64,000 bases of DNA from NCBI GenBank assembly GCA_028284415.1, contig JANQRU010000004.1, positions 1,612,001-1,676,000 on the forward strand. Reading direction: 5' to 3'. Within the stretch, counting starts at the first letter, position 1, and every line of letters starts with the position of its first letter. Made by a program: the position numbers and the translations under genes. A model generated the notes under the pieces. That model was not told where the DNA came from. It ran no database searches and saw only the letters and a program-made list of their open reading frames with translations. The stretch is from Pyrinomonadaceae bacterium (GTDB lineage Bacteria; Acidobacteriota; Blastocatellia; Pyrinomonadales; Pyrinomonadaceae). Below are positions 26,525 through 35,139 of the stretch, in pieces.

Positions 26525-26800
26525 ATGATTAAGCAAGCCCCCCAAAGTATGCAAAGCTCAGGAGCAAATACCTATAGTGAATTCCTACTCAACAAAGGCA
26601 CACTCAAAGATACAGTTCAAGCCAAAGATTCGACAGTTTACCAATTTCAAAAGTGGGAATACCTGGTAAAAAAAGAAACCCCCAGTAGTAAAGACAATTT
26701 ACTCATGTGGTTTGATGAACTGGCTAGTCAAGGATGGGAAATTATCAACGGTCAACAGGCTAATCTCGGATTCTATATTTTTAAGAAACCCTCAAAATAA
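26525..26800 (+). CDS. DUF4177-like small protein
   Basis: 91 residues from the ATG preceded by CAGGAG; the frame is open upstream to a TTG at 26468 without a good site. The second half reads FQKWEYLVKKET, FDELASQGWEII and GFYIFKKP, which is the DUF4177 pattern (WEY, GWE, FKR). The first 45 residues are Gln/Ser-rich and disordered. The function is unknown. A strong sigma-54 promoter 100 bases upstream suggests expression under nitrogen, stress or developmental control. Confidence 0.72.
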   Translation: MIKQAPQSMQSSGANTYSEFLLNKGTLKDTVQAKDSTVYQFQKWEYLVKKETPSSKDNLLMWFDELASQGWEIINGQQANLGFYIFKKPSK

Positions 26801-26901
26801 GAAAGAATTGCATTCTAACGAACGGATTTAGGCTGTTACAATGCTATTATTTTATTTAAGGATTCGGAAGAAACATTACTCGAAGAAAAAAATCATACTA
26901 A

Positions 26902-28206
26902 CTATGGTTTTCTTTTGTTCTTCAATATCATTTCTTGGTTCCAAGTTAGCAATACAAAATCCATCCACTTTTTCCACCCGTAAACAGAGTGATCTATCGG
27001 CATCTCAACTGAGATTAGCTTATCTGCTCTGTTTTTGAGAACGGAAGATAATTCTTTCCCTTCATGAATGAGATCAGGCGTATCATAATTTGAAGTCAAA
27101 ACCAAAAAAACTCCGCTGATTTTTGACGATGTCGTGATTTCATCAACTACTGGTAAAGGTTTGAGGGCTGGAGACATAGCCGCTACGAAACCGAATGTGT
27201 CAGGGTGATTCCGCATTAAATCAACTACTGCAAGTCCGCCTCTCGAAGCTCCGAAAAGAGCACGTTTTTGTGGGCTTCCACCGGAAGAAAAACGCCTTTC
27301 AATTTCCGGAATGAGTTCTTCGATGGCAAAGCGACGATAATTTCCATAAGTACCATATTCAAGCCCACGATTTATCGGATCAACAAATATGACTATTATC
27401 GGAGACAACCTTTTTTGTGCGATTAAAGTATCAAGAATCAAAGGAAGTTCGGCTTCTTCAAGGAAACGAGTTCCATCCTTAACATAGAGTGTCGGGAGTT
27501 TCACACCTTTCGGATCGTAATTGGGTGGAAGATAAACCTTGATTGTGCGTTCATTGTTTCGGATTTTACTTGCTAGATTAAAACTTTTTAGCGAGCCTTT
27601 CCGGATATTTTGGGAACTCTGCGGAATTTTGCGAAACGATTCCCCGGTAAAAACCGAACGGATGGTTCCGAATGTCGTTACTTTTACGGGATTAAAAGAA
27701 TCCGTTTCAATTTTATTACCTCGTTTTATGAGATATTCAAATCGGGCGTCTTTTGGTGGTTTTACAACCAATGCAAACCATTGCGAAACTCCAATCTGCT
27801 GCATTTTTCCATTTCCGAATAATTCCGAAACGGCAAAACCTCCATCATTAAAATCTCCCACAATTTGCGGAGATTTATTTTTTTCGCCGATAGCCAAAAA
27901 GATAACTTCATCTTTCCAACAAAGCGGAGTTCCACCCCTCATTTTTATCTCTTTACGAATCGCAGAGTCAATATCCTTGCTTTTCTCTATACTTTTGAGC
28001 CAGTCAGAGACGGTTTTAAAGGTCGAATTACTGGAACAATTTCCAAGTTTGCGGTCATCCGAAGCAGATTTAATCGACTCCAAAATGCTTACCTTAGGCA
28101 GGATAGATATAAAATTATTTCCTGCTTTCCGTCCGTAAGTTTCTCCGAAAGCTGAAAAAACTCCAAAGATTAACATTAAAAATACTGCTACAAATAAAAA
28201 TCTCAC
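26902..28206 (-). CDS. Secreted esterase, enterochelin esterase/EstD-like
   Basis: 434 residues with a signal peptide (RFLFVAVFLMLIFGVFSAFG). An N-terminal helical region and an early beta domain of E-set type (about 110-190, FALVVKPPKDARFEYLIKRG) precede an alpha/beta hydrolase domain. The nucleophile elbow is ALFGASRGGLAVVDL. The Asp and His are probably in the late NYDTPDLI and DHSVYGWKKW segments. The architecture is that of enterochelin esterase and related polyester or sugar-ester hydrolases. It is likely periplasmic. It is transcribed toward the DUF4177 gene. Confidence 0.85.
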   Translation of the reverse strand: MRFLFVAVFLMLIFGVFSAFGETYGRKAGNNFISILPKVSILESIKSASDDRKLGNCSSNSTFKTVSDWLKSIEKSKDIDSAIRKEIKMRGGTPLCWKDEVIFLAIGEKNKSPQIVGDFNDGGFAVSELFGNGKMQQIGVSQWFALVVKPPKDARFEYLIKRGNKIETDSFNPVKVTTFGTIRSVFTGESFRKIPQSSQNIRKGSLKSFNLASKIRNNERTIKVYLPPNYDPKGVKLPTLYVKDGTRFLEEAELPLILDTLIAQKRLSPIIVIFVDPINRGLEYGTYGNYRRFAIEELIPEIERRFSSGGSPQKRALFGASRGGLAVVDLMRNHPDTFGFVAAMSPALKPLPVVDEITTSSKISGVFLVLTSNYDTPDLIHEGKELSSVLKNRADKLISVEMPIDHSVYGWKKWMDFVLLTWNQEMILKNKRKP

Positions 28207-28245
28207 TTTGCTTCTCTTGGTTATTTTGTATCTTACAATACCTAA

Positions 28246-28374
28246 TACACCTTCTTTTTAGTTATGAGAGCAGGTGGTTATAGAAGTTGGGATTATGTCA
28301 AAGTTGGAACGCCTTTAACAATAGTTATTTTGGCTACATTGGTCGTATTGGTTCCAGTATTCTTTCCATTCTAG
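28246..28374 (+). pseudogene. C-terminal remnant of an SLC13-type anion permease
   Basis: The plus strand encodes FFLVMRAGGYRSWDYVKVG followed by a hydrophobic stretch ending PVFFPF and a stop. This is the last membrane segment of SLC13/DASS transporters, whose family form is AGGYRFWDYxKVGxPL with a terminal FWPF. The rest of the gene (over 400 codons) is gone, and a stop closes the frame just upstream. It is a gene scar left in the spacer between the esterase and EthD genes. Confidence 0.75.
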
Positions 28375-28417
28375 TAACTTGAAAACCAAAACCAATACGA
28401 AATCTCATGCTAGCTAT

Positions 28418-28780
28418 CTAAAACTCACGCTCTTTCACGATAAATGCTGAGGAGTTTGAATGATCAATAAAGTTTTCTTCATCTTTGAGTAACTCAGTAC
28501 CTAATTTTTGCCCTTCAGGTGAATTCATTGCATCCATTAAGTCTTCTTCTGATTCAAACCAAACTTCTGCAACGCCATCATAATCAGGTTGCATACCTCT
28601 TGAAGCTCTCATTCCTTCATTTAAAGGAGATTCCAATGTATGAGATTGAACATATTTTTTCGCTCTCATGTCACTCGCATTTTCCATAAAGAAATGTCCA
28701 TGTTTATTTAGCCAGTAATCCTGAAACTCCTCACGAGTCAAATCTGAACGACGGCGTAAACACATAACTAATTTGATCAT
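28418..28780 (-). CDS. EthD-domain protein
   Basis: 120 residues that fit the EthD family of dimeric alpha/beta barrels: IKLVMCLRRRSDLTREEFQDYWLNKHG at the start, and YDGVAEVWFESEEDLMDAMNSPE later. The family is often linked to ether or polyketide-type degradation and has an unclear catalytic role. It is cytosolic. No operon partner is evident; the secreted gene at 28828 lies 47 bases upstream on the same strand and may share its transcript. Confidence 0.85.
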   Translation of the reverse strand: MIKLVMCLRRRSDLTREEFQDYWLNKHGHFFMENASDMRAKKYVQSHTLESPLNEGMRASRGMQPDYDGVAEVWFESEEDLMDAMNSPEGQKLGTELLKDEENFIDHSNSSAFIVKEREF

Positions 28781-28827
28781 CCTTTTTTATTCTCCTTAAC
28801 ATTTTCTAAATAAAAACATACGCCTAT

Positions 28828-29517
28828 TTATCTGATTTTTTGGTAAGTGTTTCCCAAATCATCTTGAATAACGGTCGCCTGCTTGCTCTTGATGGTACTA
28901 AGTTCAAGGTCGCTATTCAATTTGATTGCTTTATACTCCCAACCATCCGGCAATTTCAGACGTTTTGCCAAATCTTCGAGATCTTTTTCCGAAAGATTTG
29001 GGTCGACTATTTGTGAATAACTTTGCATCACATAAGTTCCCTTCGGACCAGTCAATTGATAAGTAAATTTGCCTTTGTTGAAAATGAATGTAGTTAATCG
29101 TTTAACTTTTGCTTCCTGATATGGTTTCTTTTTCCCACCTATTTTTACAACAGCCACTTCGGACATTTCCAGACCTTGAAAATTTTCTGACTTCGGAGGT
29201 GCGGTTACAGTTTTATTTATCTTATCCATCAGAAAATATCGCGGACCGTTTTTAATAACGGCTCGTGCGTTGGAATCTTTTTTTATCTGGTCAAAATCAA
29301 TAGCATCCCATTTATCAGCAGGACAATCACTGTTTCCTGCCGTGTTATAAACTGTACCTTTTAAGTTCAAAAACCGCCCCTTAACTACAATAATTTCGCA
29401 ATATCGTTTATTACGAAGGTTGTCTCTCGTCAAAGTATTGTTTGAACCACTTTGAGCAAATATGCTGTAACTGGAAAGTATAAGTACGAATATTAATCCT
29501 AATAATTTTTTCATCAT
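28828..29517 (-). CDS. Secreted hypothetical protein
   Basis: 229 residues with a signal peptide (KKLLGLIFVLILSSYSIFAQ). Two Cys (RYCEIIVV and NSDCPADKWD) could form a disulphide. The sequence is beta-rich at the front and a helix (EKDLEDLAKRLKLPDGWEY) precedes the end. No family recognised. It has its own spacer upstream and is followed after 47 bases by the EthD gene. Confidence 0.68.
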   Translation of the reverse strand: MMKKLLGLIFVLILSSYSIFAQSGSNNTLTRDNLRNKRYCEIIVVKGRFLNLKGTVYNTAGNSDCPADKWDAIDFDQIKKDSNARAVIKNGPRYFLMDKINKTVTAPPKSENFQGLEMSEVAVVKIGGKKKPYQEAKVKRLTTFIFNKGKFTYQLTGPKGTYVMQSYSQIVDPNLSEKDLEDLAKRLKLPDGWEYKAIKLNSDLELSTIKSKQATVIQDDLGNTYQKIR

Positions 29518-29653
29518 TTATCTCCTAAATTTATTTTTTCTAGTCAAACTAGCTGACCTGTATGACTAGACGGACAAATGATTAGGATAGTTGACAAAAA
29601 ATGACCAATTTAAGCCAAATCGAAAAGAAATTAACAAATGTTAATTTCGTACT

Positions 29654-30229
29654 CTATCTTCTTTCGGAGGCAAGTCGCTTTCTAATTCGACTTAAGGAAA
29701 CAGGCGTAACACCGATAAATGAGGCAATGTGTTTGTCAGGAACTCGATTAACTATCTCGGGTTTATTCTCAACGAGTTTGAGGTATCTATCAATTGGCTT
29801 GTCTAAAACAAAACTCTCCAAATGCTGCATCATATCAGCCATCGCTCTTTGGCTTGCCTTTAGCCGCATTTTCATAAATTGCGGATGCTCATCCGAAAAT
29901 TTTTCAACAGCATCATAATCTGCTTCAAGTAATTCACATTTTTCAATCGCTCGAAAAATCAGCTTAGTGGGTTCATTTCGGACAATACTGTCATAGGCTC
30001 CGCCAAAATGTCTTTCCCAGCGAAAAAAGAGTGTCTTTTCAACATTGTCATCAGTAATTACATAGCTTCGCAAAATACCTTTCATAACAAAAAAAACCTT
30101 TCGAAATATTTCACCCGGCGGGTTATAAATCTCATTCTCAGACAAACGTCTCAATCGAAAAGTTCGTATCAGTTCGAAAGTAACAGACGAACCTAGCGTA
30201 TCGTTTAGCATTTTGAAATCAGGAGTCAT
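29654..30229 (-). CDS. Crp/Fnr-family transcription regulator
   Basis: 191 residues. The N-terminal cyclic-nucleotide-type beta barrel (about 25-120, IYNPPGEIFRKVFFVMKGILRSY) is linked by a long helix to a C-terminal helix-turn-helix (HIASFIGVTPVSLSRIRKRL). This is the Bacteroidota-like form that usually does not bind cAMP with the classical residues. There are no Cys clusters of the Fnr kind. Its target genes are unknown. It probably acts on genes outside the immediate neighbourhood. Confidence 0.86.
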   Translation of the reverse strand: MTPDFKMLNDTLGSSVTFELIRTFRLRRLSENEIYNPPGEIFRKVFFVMKGILRSYVITDDNVEKTLFFRWERHFGGAYDSIVRNEPTKLIFRAIEKCELLEADYDAVEKFSDEHPQFMKMRLKASQRAMADMMQHLESFVLDKPIDRYLKLVENKPEIVNRVPDKHIASFIGVTPVSLSRIRKRLASERR

Positions 30230-30422
30230 ATTTCAATTATAGCCACTCCGTATTCTTTCGACATATAAATTTCGGAAATACAACTCTCCCCTCATTTGAT
30301 AAGACGGAAAATAAAATGGAAAGAGAACAAATTTTGTAAACTTATGAGCAAATTTTATTCAATAGTCCCTTACGTAGCGGAGCATTAAAAAAATCATGTC
30401 AAAACTAAAGATTCAAAAAACA

Positions 30423-31142
30423 TTAGAAAGGTGGTCCAATAAAAAACTGCTGGAATTTAGCAGAATTAGAATCCTCAGTTAACCATGGTTGACTTTTATA
30501 TATTTCTCTCACACGCATTCCATAATCAGTAACTTCTGTCGCATTTAGATTATTGTATAATGTGGCAGTTTTTTCGATTGAGGCATTTTCGGGTAAATTA
30601 GATTGGATTCTTGAAATTAGCTCAGCCCCTGCTCTAATATTATTTTCAGGATCTTTCAATTCCTCCCTAGTTCCAAAAGTCTCTGCCCAATAATCCTCAT
30701 TTATATTCATTGGAAGAATAGATTTGTTTTTGTCGAATAAGGCAAAAACAACATCGTAATAACCATGGGTGGTTTCCATATACATTATGGCACGAATAAG
30801 GCGTGCATCAATATCTTTCTCATCAGCAACTTTATCTATAAATTCAGAGTATTTATTTACTTCTGAAAAACCTGATAGTTCGTAAAATGGCTTCTTGCCA
30901 CTTGCATATGGATTGTCTCTAATGAAAAATCTGAAATTTTCTTGTTCAATAATGCTCTTTTTTCTATTAATAGAATCTGTTAGGCTACGTGTCCTTATAT
31001 CTACTGGAGACTGAAAATTCATTTCGTTAAAAATGTCATAGGTTTTAGGTCGGCTCGAGACATAATCATCATCGTAAGCTGAATTCAAAAACTCCTCAAA
31101 GTCCTGATTTATTTCAGTCTCATATTCATACGAATCGTCCAT
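30423..31142 (-). CDS. Lysozyme-like (transglycosylase-fold) protein
   Basis: 239 residues, no signal peptide. The first 85 residues are acidic and probably disordered. From about 95 the sequence looks like a soluble lytic transglycosylase fold. DARLIRAIMYMETTHG gives the candidate catalytic Glu123. PMNINEDYWAETFG, then NIRAGAELISRIQ, then TLYNNLNATEVTDYGMRV match the order of helices around the sugar groove. It should cleave or bind peptidoglycan if delivered to the envelope. It lies 24 bases after the helical protein gene at 31167. Missing signal peptide suggests an unusual export path. Confidence 0.68.
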   Translation of the reverse strand: MDDSYEYETEINQDFEEFLNSAYDDDYVSSRPKTYDIFNEMNFQSPVDIRTRSLTDSINRKKSIIEQENFRFFIRDNPYASGKKPFYELSGFSEVNKYSEFIDKVADEKDIDARLIRAIMYMETTHGYYDVVFALFDKNKSILPMNINEDYWAETFGTREELKDPENNIRAGAELISRIQSNLPENASIEKTATLYNNLNATEVTDYGMRVREIYKSQPWLTEDSNSAKFQQFFIGPPF

Positions 31143-31166
31143 TTTATTCTCCTTTTTTGCCTATCT

Positions 31167-32567
31167 TTAGCTTGCTACTACTGTTGTAATAAATTCAAGG
31201 TTTTGTAGATCCTTTACGTTCCCATTTACTCTTAACTCCCACTTTGATTCAAGTTTCGTATTATGAACAGATTTGTTATCAAAGGTATTTAGAATCCTTG
31301 ATTGATCCGGTTGTGGAGAGAAAACTAGCGGAACCATTTTGATTCCGTCAATTTGTTGAGAAGCAGTAAGCTGAAAGACAGTTTTTTCCTTATAGCTATT
31401 TGAATTATAAAGATAACATTCTATTGTTCTGACAAAGACATCTTTATCCAAAAGAAAGGTAGGAATGCTGAACTTAAATGAATATGTTTTTCCATCATTT
31501 AATTCTATTAAATCCGTAAAAATTTCCGAAAATCGGTAACGTAATGTAGTCACCAAGCTTTTATGTGAATGTAACTCTATGTCATCAAGTATCTTTCTGA
31601 TCAAAATTGTTATTTTGCTAAGACTTGGTATTGGGTTCAAAGCCAAATCTTTTTTATATTTTTTCCAAATTTTTGGATAAACAAATTGGAGTCCAATGAC
31701 AGCAGATTGGAAACGGTTTAAACCTGAATTAAAATCTGTAACATAATAGTTTTTAAGAATTTCAAACCTTGGTATAAAATCAAGAGGACCTCCATTCAGA
31801 TAAGCAAACTCGATATTCTTAGCCAAAGTTTCTTCTGCCGTTTCTAATTTGTTCTCCAATTTTATTGATTCTTGAATACGAGTTTTACGCATTCTTATGT
31901 TTGCAACCTGAATATTTGTTTCATTTTGCTCTCTGTCAATCTTCATTAATTCAAGTCTTTCAGCAGCACCTTGTTTATTTGGTATATCATCTACGTAAAG
32001 ACCTTTGGTGTTATTTACTCTATCTGTTCTTCGTTGCGGTTCAAAATTATCGTGAATAATCCCATCAAGAGCAGAAATGATTGGATAAGTCGCCTTATCA
32101 ACTCTTGGAGGAAATGAGTCGTCGGATTTCTTTATAAACCATTTTTCTTCTTCTTTAAGAATTTTTTTTCTAGTTTTTATCTCTTCCAATCGAACTTTTC
32201 TTCTAGTGTAAATTCTTTCTAACACATTAACAGCTTGTTGTTGTAAAGTTTTATGAGAGTCATCATATCCATTACAGGTTTCAAAACGGACTAGAGCATC
32301 CCTAAGTAAAATCTCCACTCTTAAAGGATTATATTCCTTATTATTTAGTTCTTGTTTAGTTTTTATATTTGAGTGAATTCTTTCTGGAAATGCTGCAAGC
32401 AAATCTTTTCCATATTCAGGTTTTTTACTATTAATCAAAGTTTTTCTAGCTGTTTCATAAAAGTCAGCCATTGATGAATCTTTTTCTGATGAATCGTCCG
32501 TCAATACTTGATCAACAAAAAACCTTAAAAGGGTAACGTTTTTATCCACATTCTCATTATTTTCCAT
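31167..32567 (-). CDS. Large helical protein of unknown function
   Basis: 466 residues, no signal peptide. A helical N-terminal region (about 1-140), a strongly charged coiled-coil stretch (about 225-270, EQNETNIQVANIRMRKTRI) and a beta-rich C-terminal domain (about 370-466). The late part (TYSFKFSIPTFLLDKDVF, then IECYLYN) recalls the region after the helical shaft of Tc-toxin subunits. This resemblance is weak and may not be homology. Flanked by a DUF1353 gene (10 bases upstream) and the lysozyme-like gene (24 bases downstream), so the three form one unit. Confidence 0.62.
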   Translation of the reverse strand: MENNENVDKNVTLLRFFVDQVLTDDSSEKDSSMADFYETARKTLINSKKPEYGKDLLAAFPERIHSNIKTKQELNNKEYNPLRVEILLRDALVRFETCNGYDDSHKTLQQQAVNVLERIYTRRKVRLEEIKTRKKILKEEEKWFIKKSDDSFPPRVDKATYPIISALDGIIHDNFEPQRRTDRVNNTKGLYVDDIPNKQGAAERLELMKIDREQNETNIQVANIRMRKTRIQESIKLENKLETAEETLAKNIEFAYLNGGPLDFIPRFEILKNYYVTDFNSGLNRFQSAVIGLQFVYPKIWKKYKKDLALNPIPSLSKITILIRKILDDIELHSHKSLVTTLRYRFSEIFTDLIELNDGKTYSFKFSIPTFLLDKDVFVRTIECYLYNSNSYKEKTVFQLTASQQIDGIKMVPLVFSPQPDQSRILNTFDNKSVHNTKLESKWELRVNGNVKDLQNLEFITTVVAS

Positions 32568-32577
32568 TATTTTCTCC

Positions 32578-33360
32578 TTAACCTTTGTTTTTCCAAAAAG
32601 GAAAACTGAAAAGCCTCACAGCAAGATACGCTGCTTTGATTCTCCATTTTTTAACCTCACTTTTTCCCATCAATTCCCTAAACAAATCATCTGCCTCTTT
32701 TCTATTGAATTTACGCTTTGGGCGAATTAGATTATCTTCCAAAACCCCACCATTCTTATACAGTAAATCATGAAAAACTGCAGGAACAGTTGATAACTGT
32801 CTTCTTTTGATTAATGGATAGAAAATATCGGGAATGCTCGCTAAATCATTTTTAAATCCTGTAGGAGCGGTTAAAATATGTCCTTTTGTATTCCAAAGAT
32901 GCGAACAATAACTGTAATCCTCTGCTAATCTTACATATTTAGTATCTCTAATTTGCCTAATAGCAGGTTGAGTAAGATTATCTTTTTTGCTTAATTCACA
33001 GATTTCATCATCTATTGGACTATTTTTTAACTTGGGAAGTTTTGCATCATTTTCAATCGCTTTCTTCCAAACCTCTTTTTTATAACTATCTGAAACTTTA
33101 ATTTCGCTGGTTGAAATATCCAAAAGAATTTGTTTTATTGTAGGCGTCCTTTCAATCGAAAGAACGTTTGGGTTAAGATTTTCTTTCATATTATTTACTT
33201 GTGTTGATTTAATTATTTCTGCATCACAAGTTTGTGAAAGACTTATTTCAAGGTTTCCCGAAGAGATAGAATCACTATCAAAATAAACCTCAATATTTTC
33301 ACCCTGAGATTCTAGCCGATCGATTTCATCAAATGTTTTTTCTAGTTCTTCAATATTCAT
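32578..33360 (-). CDS. DUF1353-family protein
   Basis: 260 residues from the ATG at 33360, which has AGGA nine bases ahead; a second ATG three codons upstream sits directly on the AGGA. The second half carries the DUF1353 signature (TGFKNDLASIPDIFYPL, then AVFHDLLYKNGG), a family mostly known from phage genomes and prophage-like clusters. The first 130 residues are an added acidic, helical region. The role of DUF1353 is unknown. It opens a three-gene minus-strand set with a lysozyme-like protein. Confidence 0.8.
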   Translation of the reverse strand: MNIEELEKTFDEIDRLESQGENIEVYFDSDSISSGNLEISLSQTCDAEIIKSTQVNNMKENLNPNVLSIERTPTIKQILLDISTSEIKVSDSYKKEVWKKAIENDAKLPKLKNSPIDDEICELSKKDNLTQPAIRQIRDTKYVRLAEDYSYCSHLWNTKGHILTAPTGFKNDLASIPDIFYPLIKRRQLSTVPAVFHDLLYKNGGVLEDNLIRPKRKFNRKEADDLFRELMGKSEVKKWRIKAAYLAVRLFSFPFWKNKG

Positions 33361-33425
33361 ACTTTTCATTCCTAACTTCTTATGACTTTCCCTAAAGATT
33401 TCTTACAATTATTTTTTTAAATATT

Positions 33426-35126
33426 TTATTCTATAAAACTCGATATTCTTTCTCCCACCAAAAATGTCATTAAAACGTTTGTTTTGCTTATCTTATCTGT
33501 CGGAATTTCAAATATATTTTGGTTAAGAACAATCAAATCAGCCTGTTTGCCGATTTCGATTGAGCCTGTTTTTTGTTCTTGTCGCATCACGTAAGCGGCG
33601 TTGATTGTGTAGGCTTTAATGACGGTTTCGAGGTTGGGAAGATTTTGTGGTTTTCGGGTTAGGGCGTTTTGCATTCCGACGAATGGGTTTAAAGTACTTA
33701 CGTCCCAATCGCTGCTTAAGGTTATTCTTGCTCCTGCATTGTGTAGGCTTTTGATGGGAACTAAATTTATGGCACGGTTGCCGATTAAGTATTCGTTTTC
33801 TTTCCAATGACTCGGTTGGGTGAAATCGCCTGCGACTTGTGCATCAGCAGTTACATTTAGTTTTTTGAATCTTGGGAAGTCTTTTTCGTTGACTACTTCT
33901 AAATGAGTTAAACGATGTCTGCCTTTTCCTTTTTGTGATTTTTCGATGGCGTTTAGGGATTCGGTCGTGGCACGATCACCGAGAGCGTGTATGTGAAAAT
34001 CAAAACCTGCGGGTTCGAGTTCGGCGATGTATTTGGCGAGGCGTTCTTCGGTAAAATAGTTTAAGCCGTTTTTGCTTGGGATTTCGCCAAGAGTTGTTTT
34101 ATATGACTCAAGCATTGCGGCGGTGGAGTTTATCAAAATGCCGTCAGAATAGACTTTTACTTGCGAGATTTGAACGAGAGAATTTTCATCTTTTCGATAC
34201 AAAGATTTGAGTTTGGCAATTTGTTTTGCATCGTCTTCCTGCGGATATGCCCACAAACCCAAAACTGCACGAACCGTTAATTTGTTTTCTTTTTCGGCAC
34301 GAAGCCAAGCGTCTTGAAATTCACGTTTCCAGTATGTACGACCTTCGACTACCGATGTGATGCCATTTTTGTTTAATTCTTTTAAGGCTTCAAGTAAACC
34401 TTGATAATTTAGCTCTTTAATTTCTTTGGTCGGAAGCCACGCCAAATCCATAATCAAATCGCCCGCACCATCAAACAAAACGCCAGTCGGTTTGCCCGTT
34501 TTTTTGTCTTTAACGATAACTCCACCTTGCGGATTCGGTGTATATTTATCAATTTTGGCGAGTGCTAAGGCTTTTGAGTTTACCCAAATCGAATGCGAAG
34601 TTTCTTCCATTATCACAGCAGGTTTATCAGGAATCGCTTCGTCCAAAATATCTATCGGCAAACGCTCCGATTCAAGCAAAGTCGAAACAGAATGTCCTGA
34701 ACCTAAAACCCAATTTGATGCTGGCTGTTCATCCTTACACTCTTTCAAAATCTCTATGAAATTTTCAGCATCGGTTTCCTCCGAATCCAAAACGCAAGTC
34801 CCCGCAAATGGCGACATTGCTTCCAAAGGATGTGCGTGAACATCGTGAATACCCGGCATCATCATTTTGCCTTTGAGATCAATAATTTCGGCATCTTTCG
34901 TTGCTTGCTTTTTCGCCTCATCGTTTGAGCCAACAAATTTAATAACACCTTTTTCATCAACCAAAACCGCGTCTGCCCAAGGTTGTTTTTCATTAACCGT
35001 GTAAATTTTGCCGTTGATGAAAAGTTTCGTTTTCGCTCGGTTATCTGAATTTTCTAGCGTTGCCGTATTAATTGAGCAAGAGAGCAAAAAGAAAATCGAA
35101 ATTGTAATCAAAAGATAAGTTTTCAT
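33426..35126 (-). CDS. Amidohydrolase family 3 (YtcJ-like) lipoprotein
   Basis: 566 residues with a lipoprotein signal peptide (LLITISIFFLLSC). The metal-site motif MMPGIHDVHAHPLEA lies near residue 90, and the other metal and catalytic positions appear in the later barrel (FHIHALGDRATT, LTHLEVV, LSSDWDVSTLNPFVGMQNALTR). This is the YtcJ-type amidohydrolase often annotated as exoenzyme. The substrate is unknown. The end (GSIEIGKQADLIVL) is typical of the composite beta domain. It is likely outer-membrane or periplasm anchored. The DUF3472 gene lies 13 bases upstream. Confidence 0.9.
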   Translation of the reverse strand: MKTYLLITISIFFLLSCSINTATLENSDNRAKTKLFINGKIYTVNEKQPWADAVLVDEKGVIKFVGSNDEAKKQATKDAEIIDLKGKMMMPGIHDVHAHPLEAMSPFAGTCVLDSEETDAENFIEILKECKDEQPASNWVLGSGHSVSTLLESERLPIDILDEAIPDKPAVIMEETSHSIWVNSKALALAKIDKYTPNPQGGVIVKDKKTGKPTGVLFDGAGDLIMDLAWLPTKEIKELNYQGLLEALKELNKNGITSVVEGRTYWKREFQDAWLRAEKENKLTVRAVLGLWAYPQEDDAKQIAKLKSLYRKDENSLVQISQVKVYSDGILINSTAAMLESYKTTLGEIPSKNGLNYFTEERLAKYIAELEPAGFDFHIHALGDRATTESLNAIEKSQKGKGRHRLTHLEVVNEKDFPRFKKLNVTADAQVAGDFTQPSHWKENEYLIGNRAINLVPIKSLHNAGARITLSSDWDVSTLNPFVGMQNALTRKPQNLPNLETVIKAYTINAAYVMRQEQKTGSIEIGKQADLIVLNQNIFEIPTDKISKTNVLMTFLVGERISSFIE

Positions 35127-35139
35127 AAAAGTTAAATTT

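Noticed and set aside
27539..28138. Plus-strand 199-codon frame opposite the esterase
   Set aside because: Antisense to a complete esterase; no ribosome site.
31167..32567. Assignment as a Tc-toxin subunit
   Set aside because: Only a loose similarity in segment order; length and missing repeats do not support a firm call.
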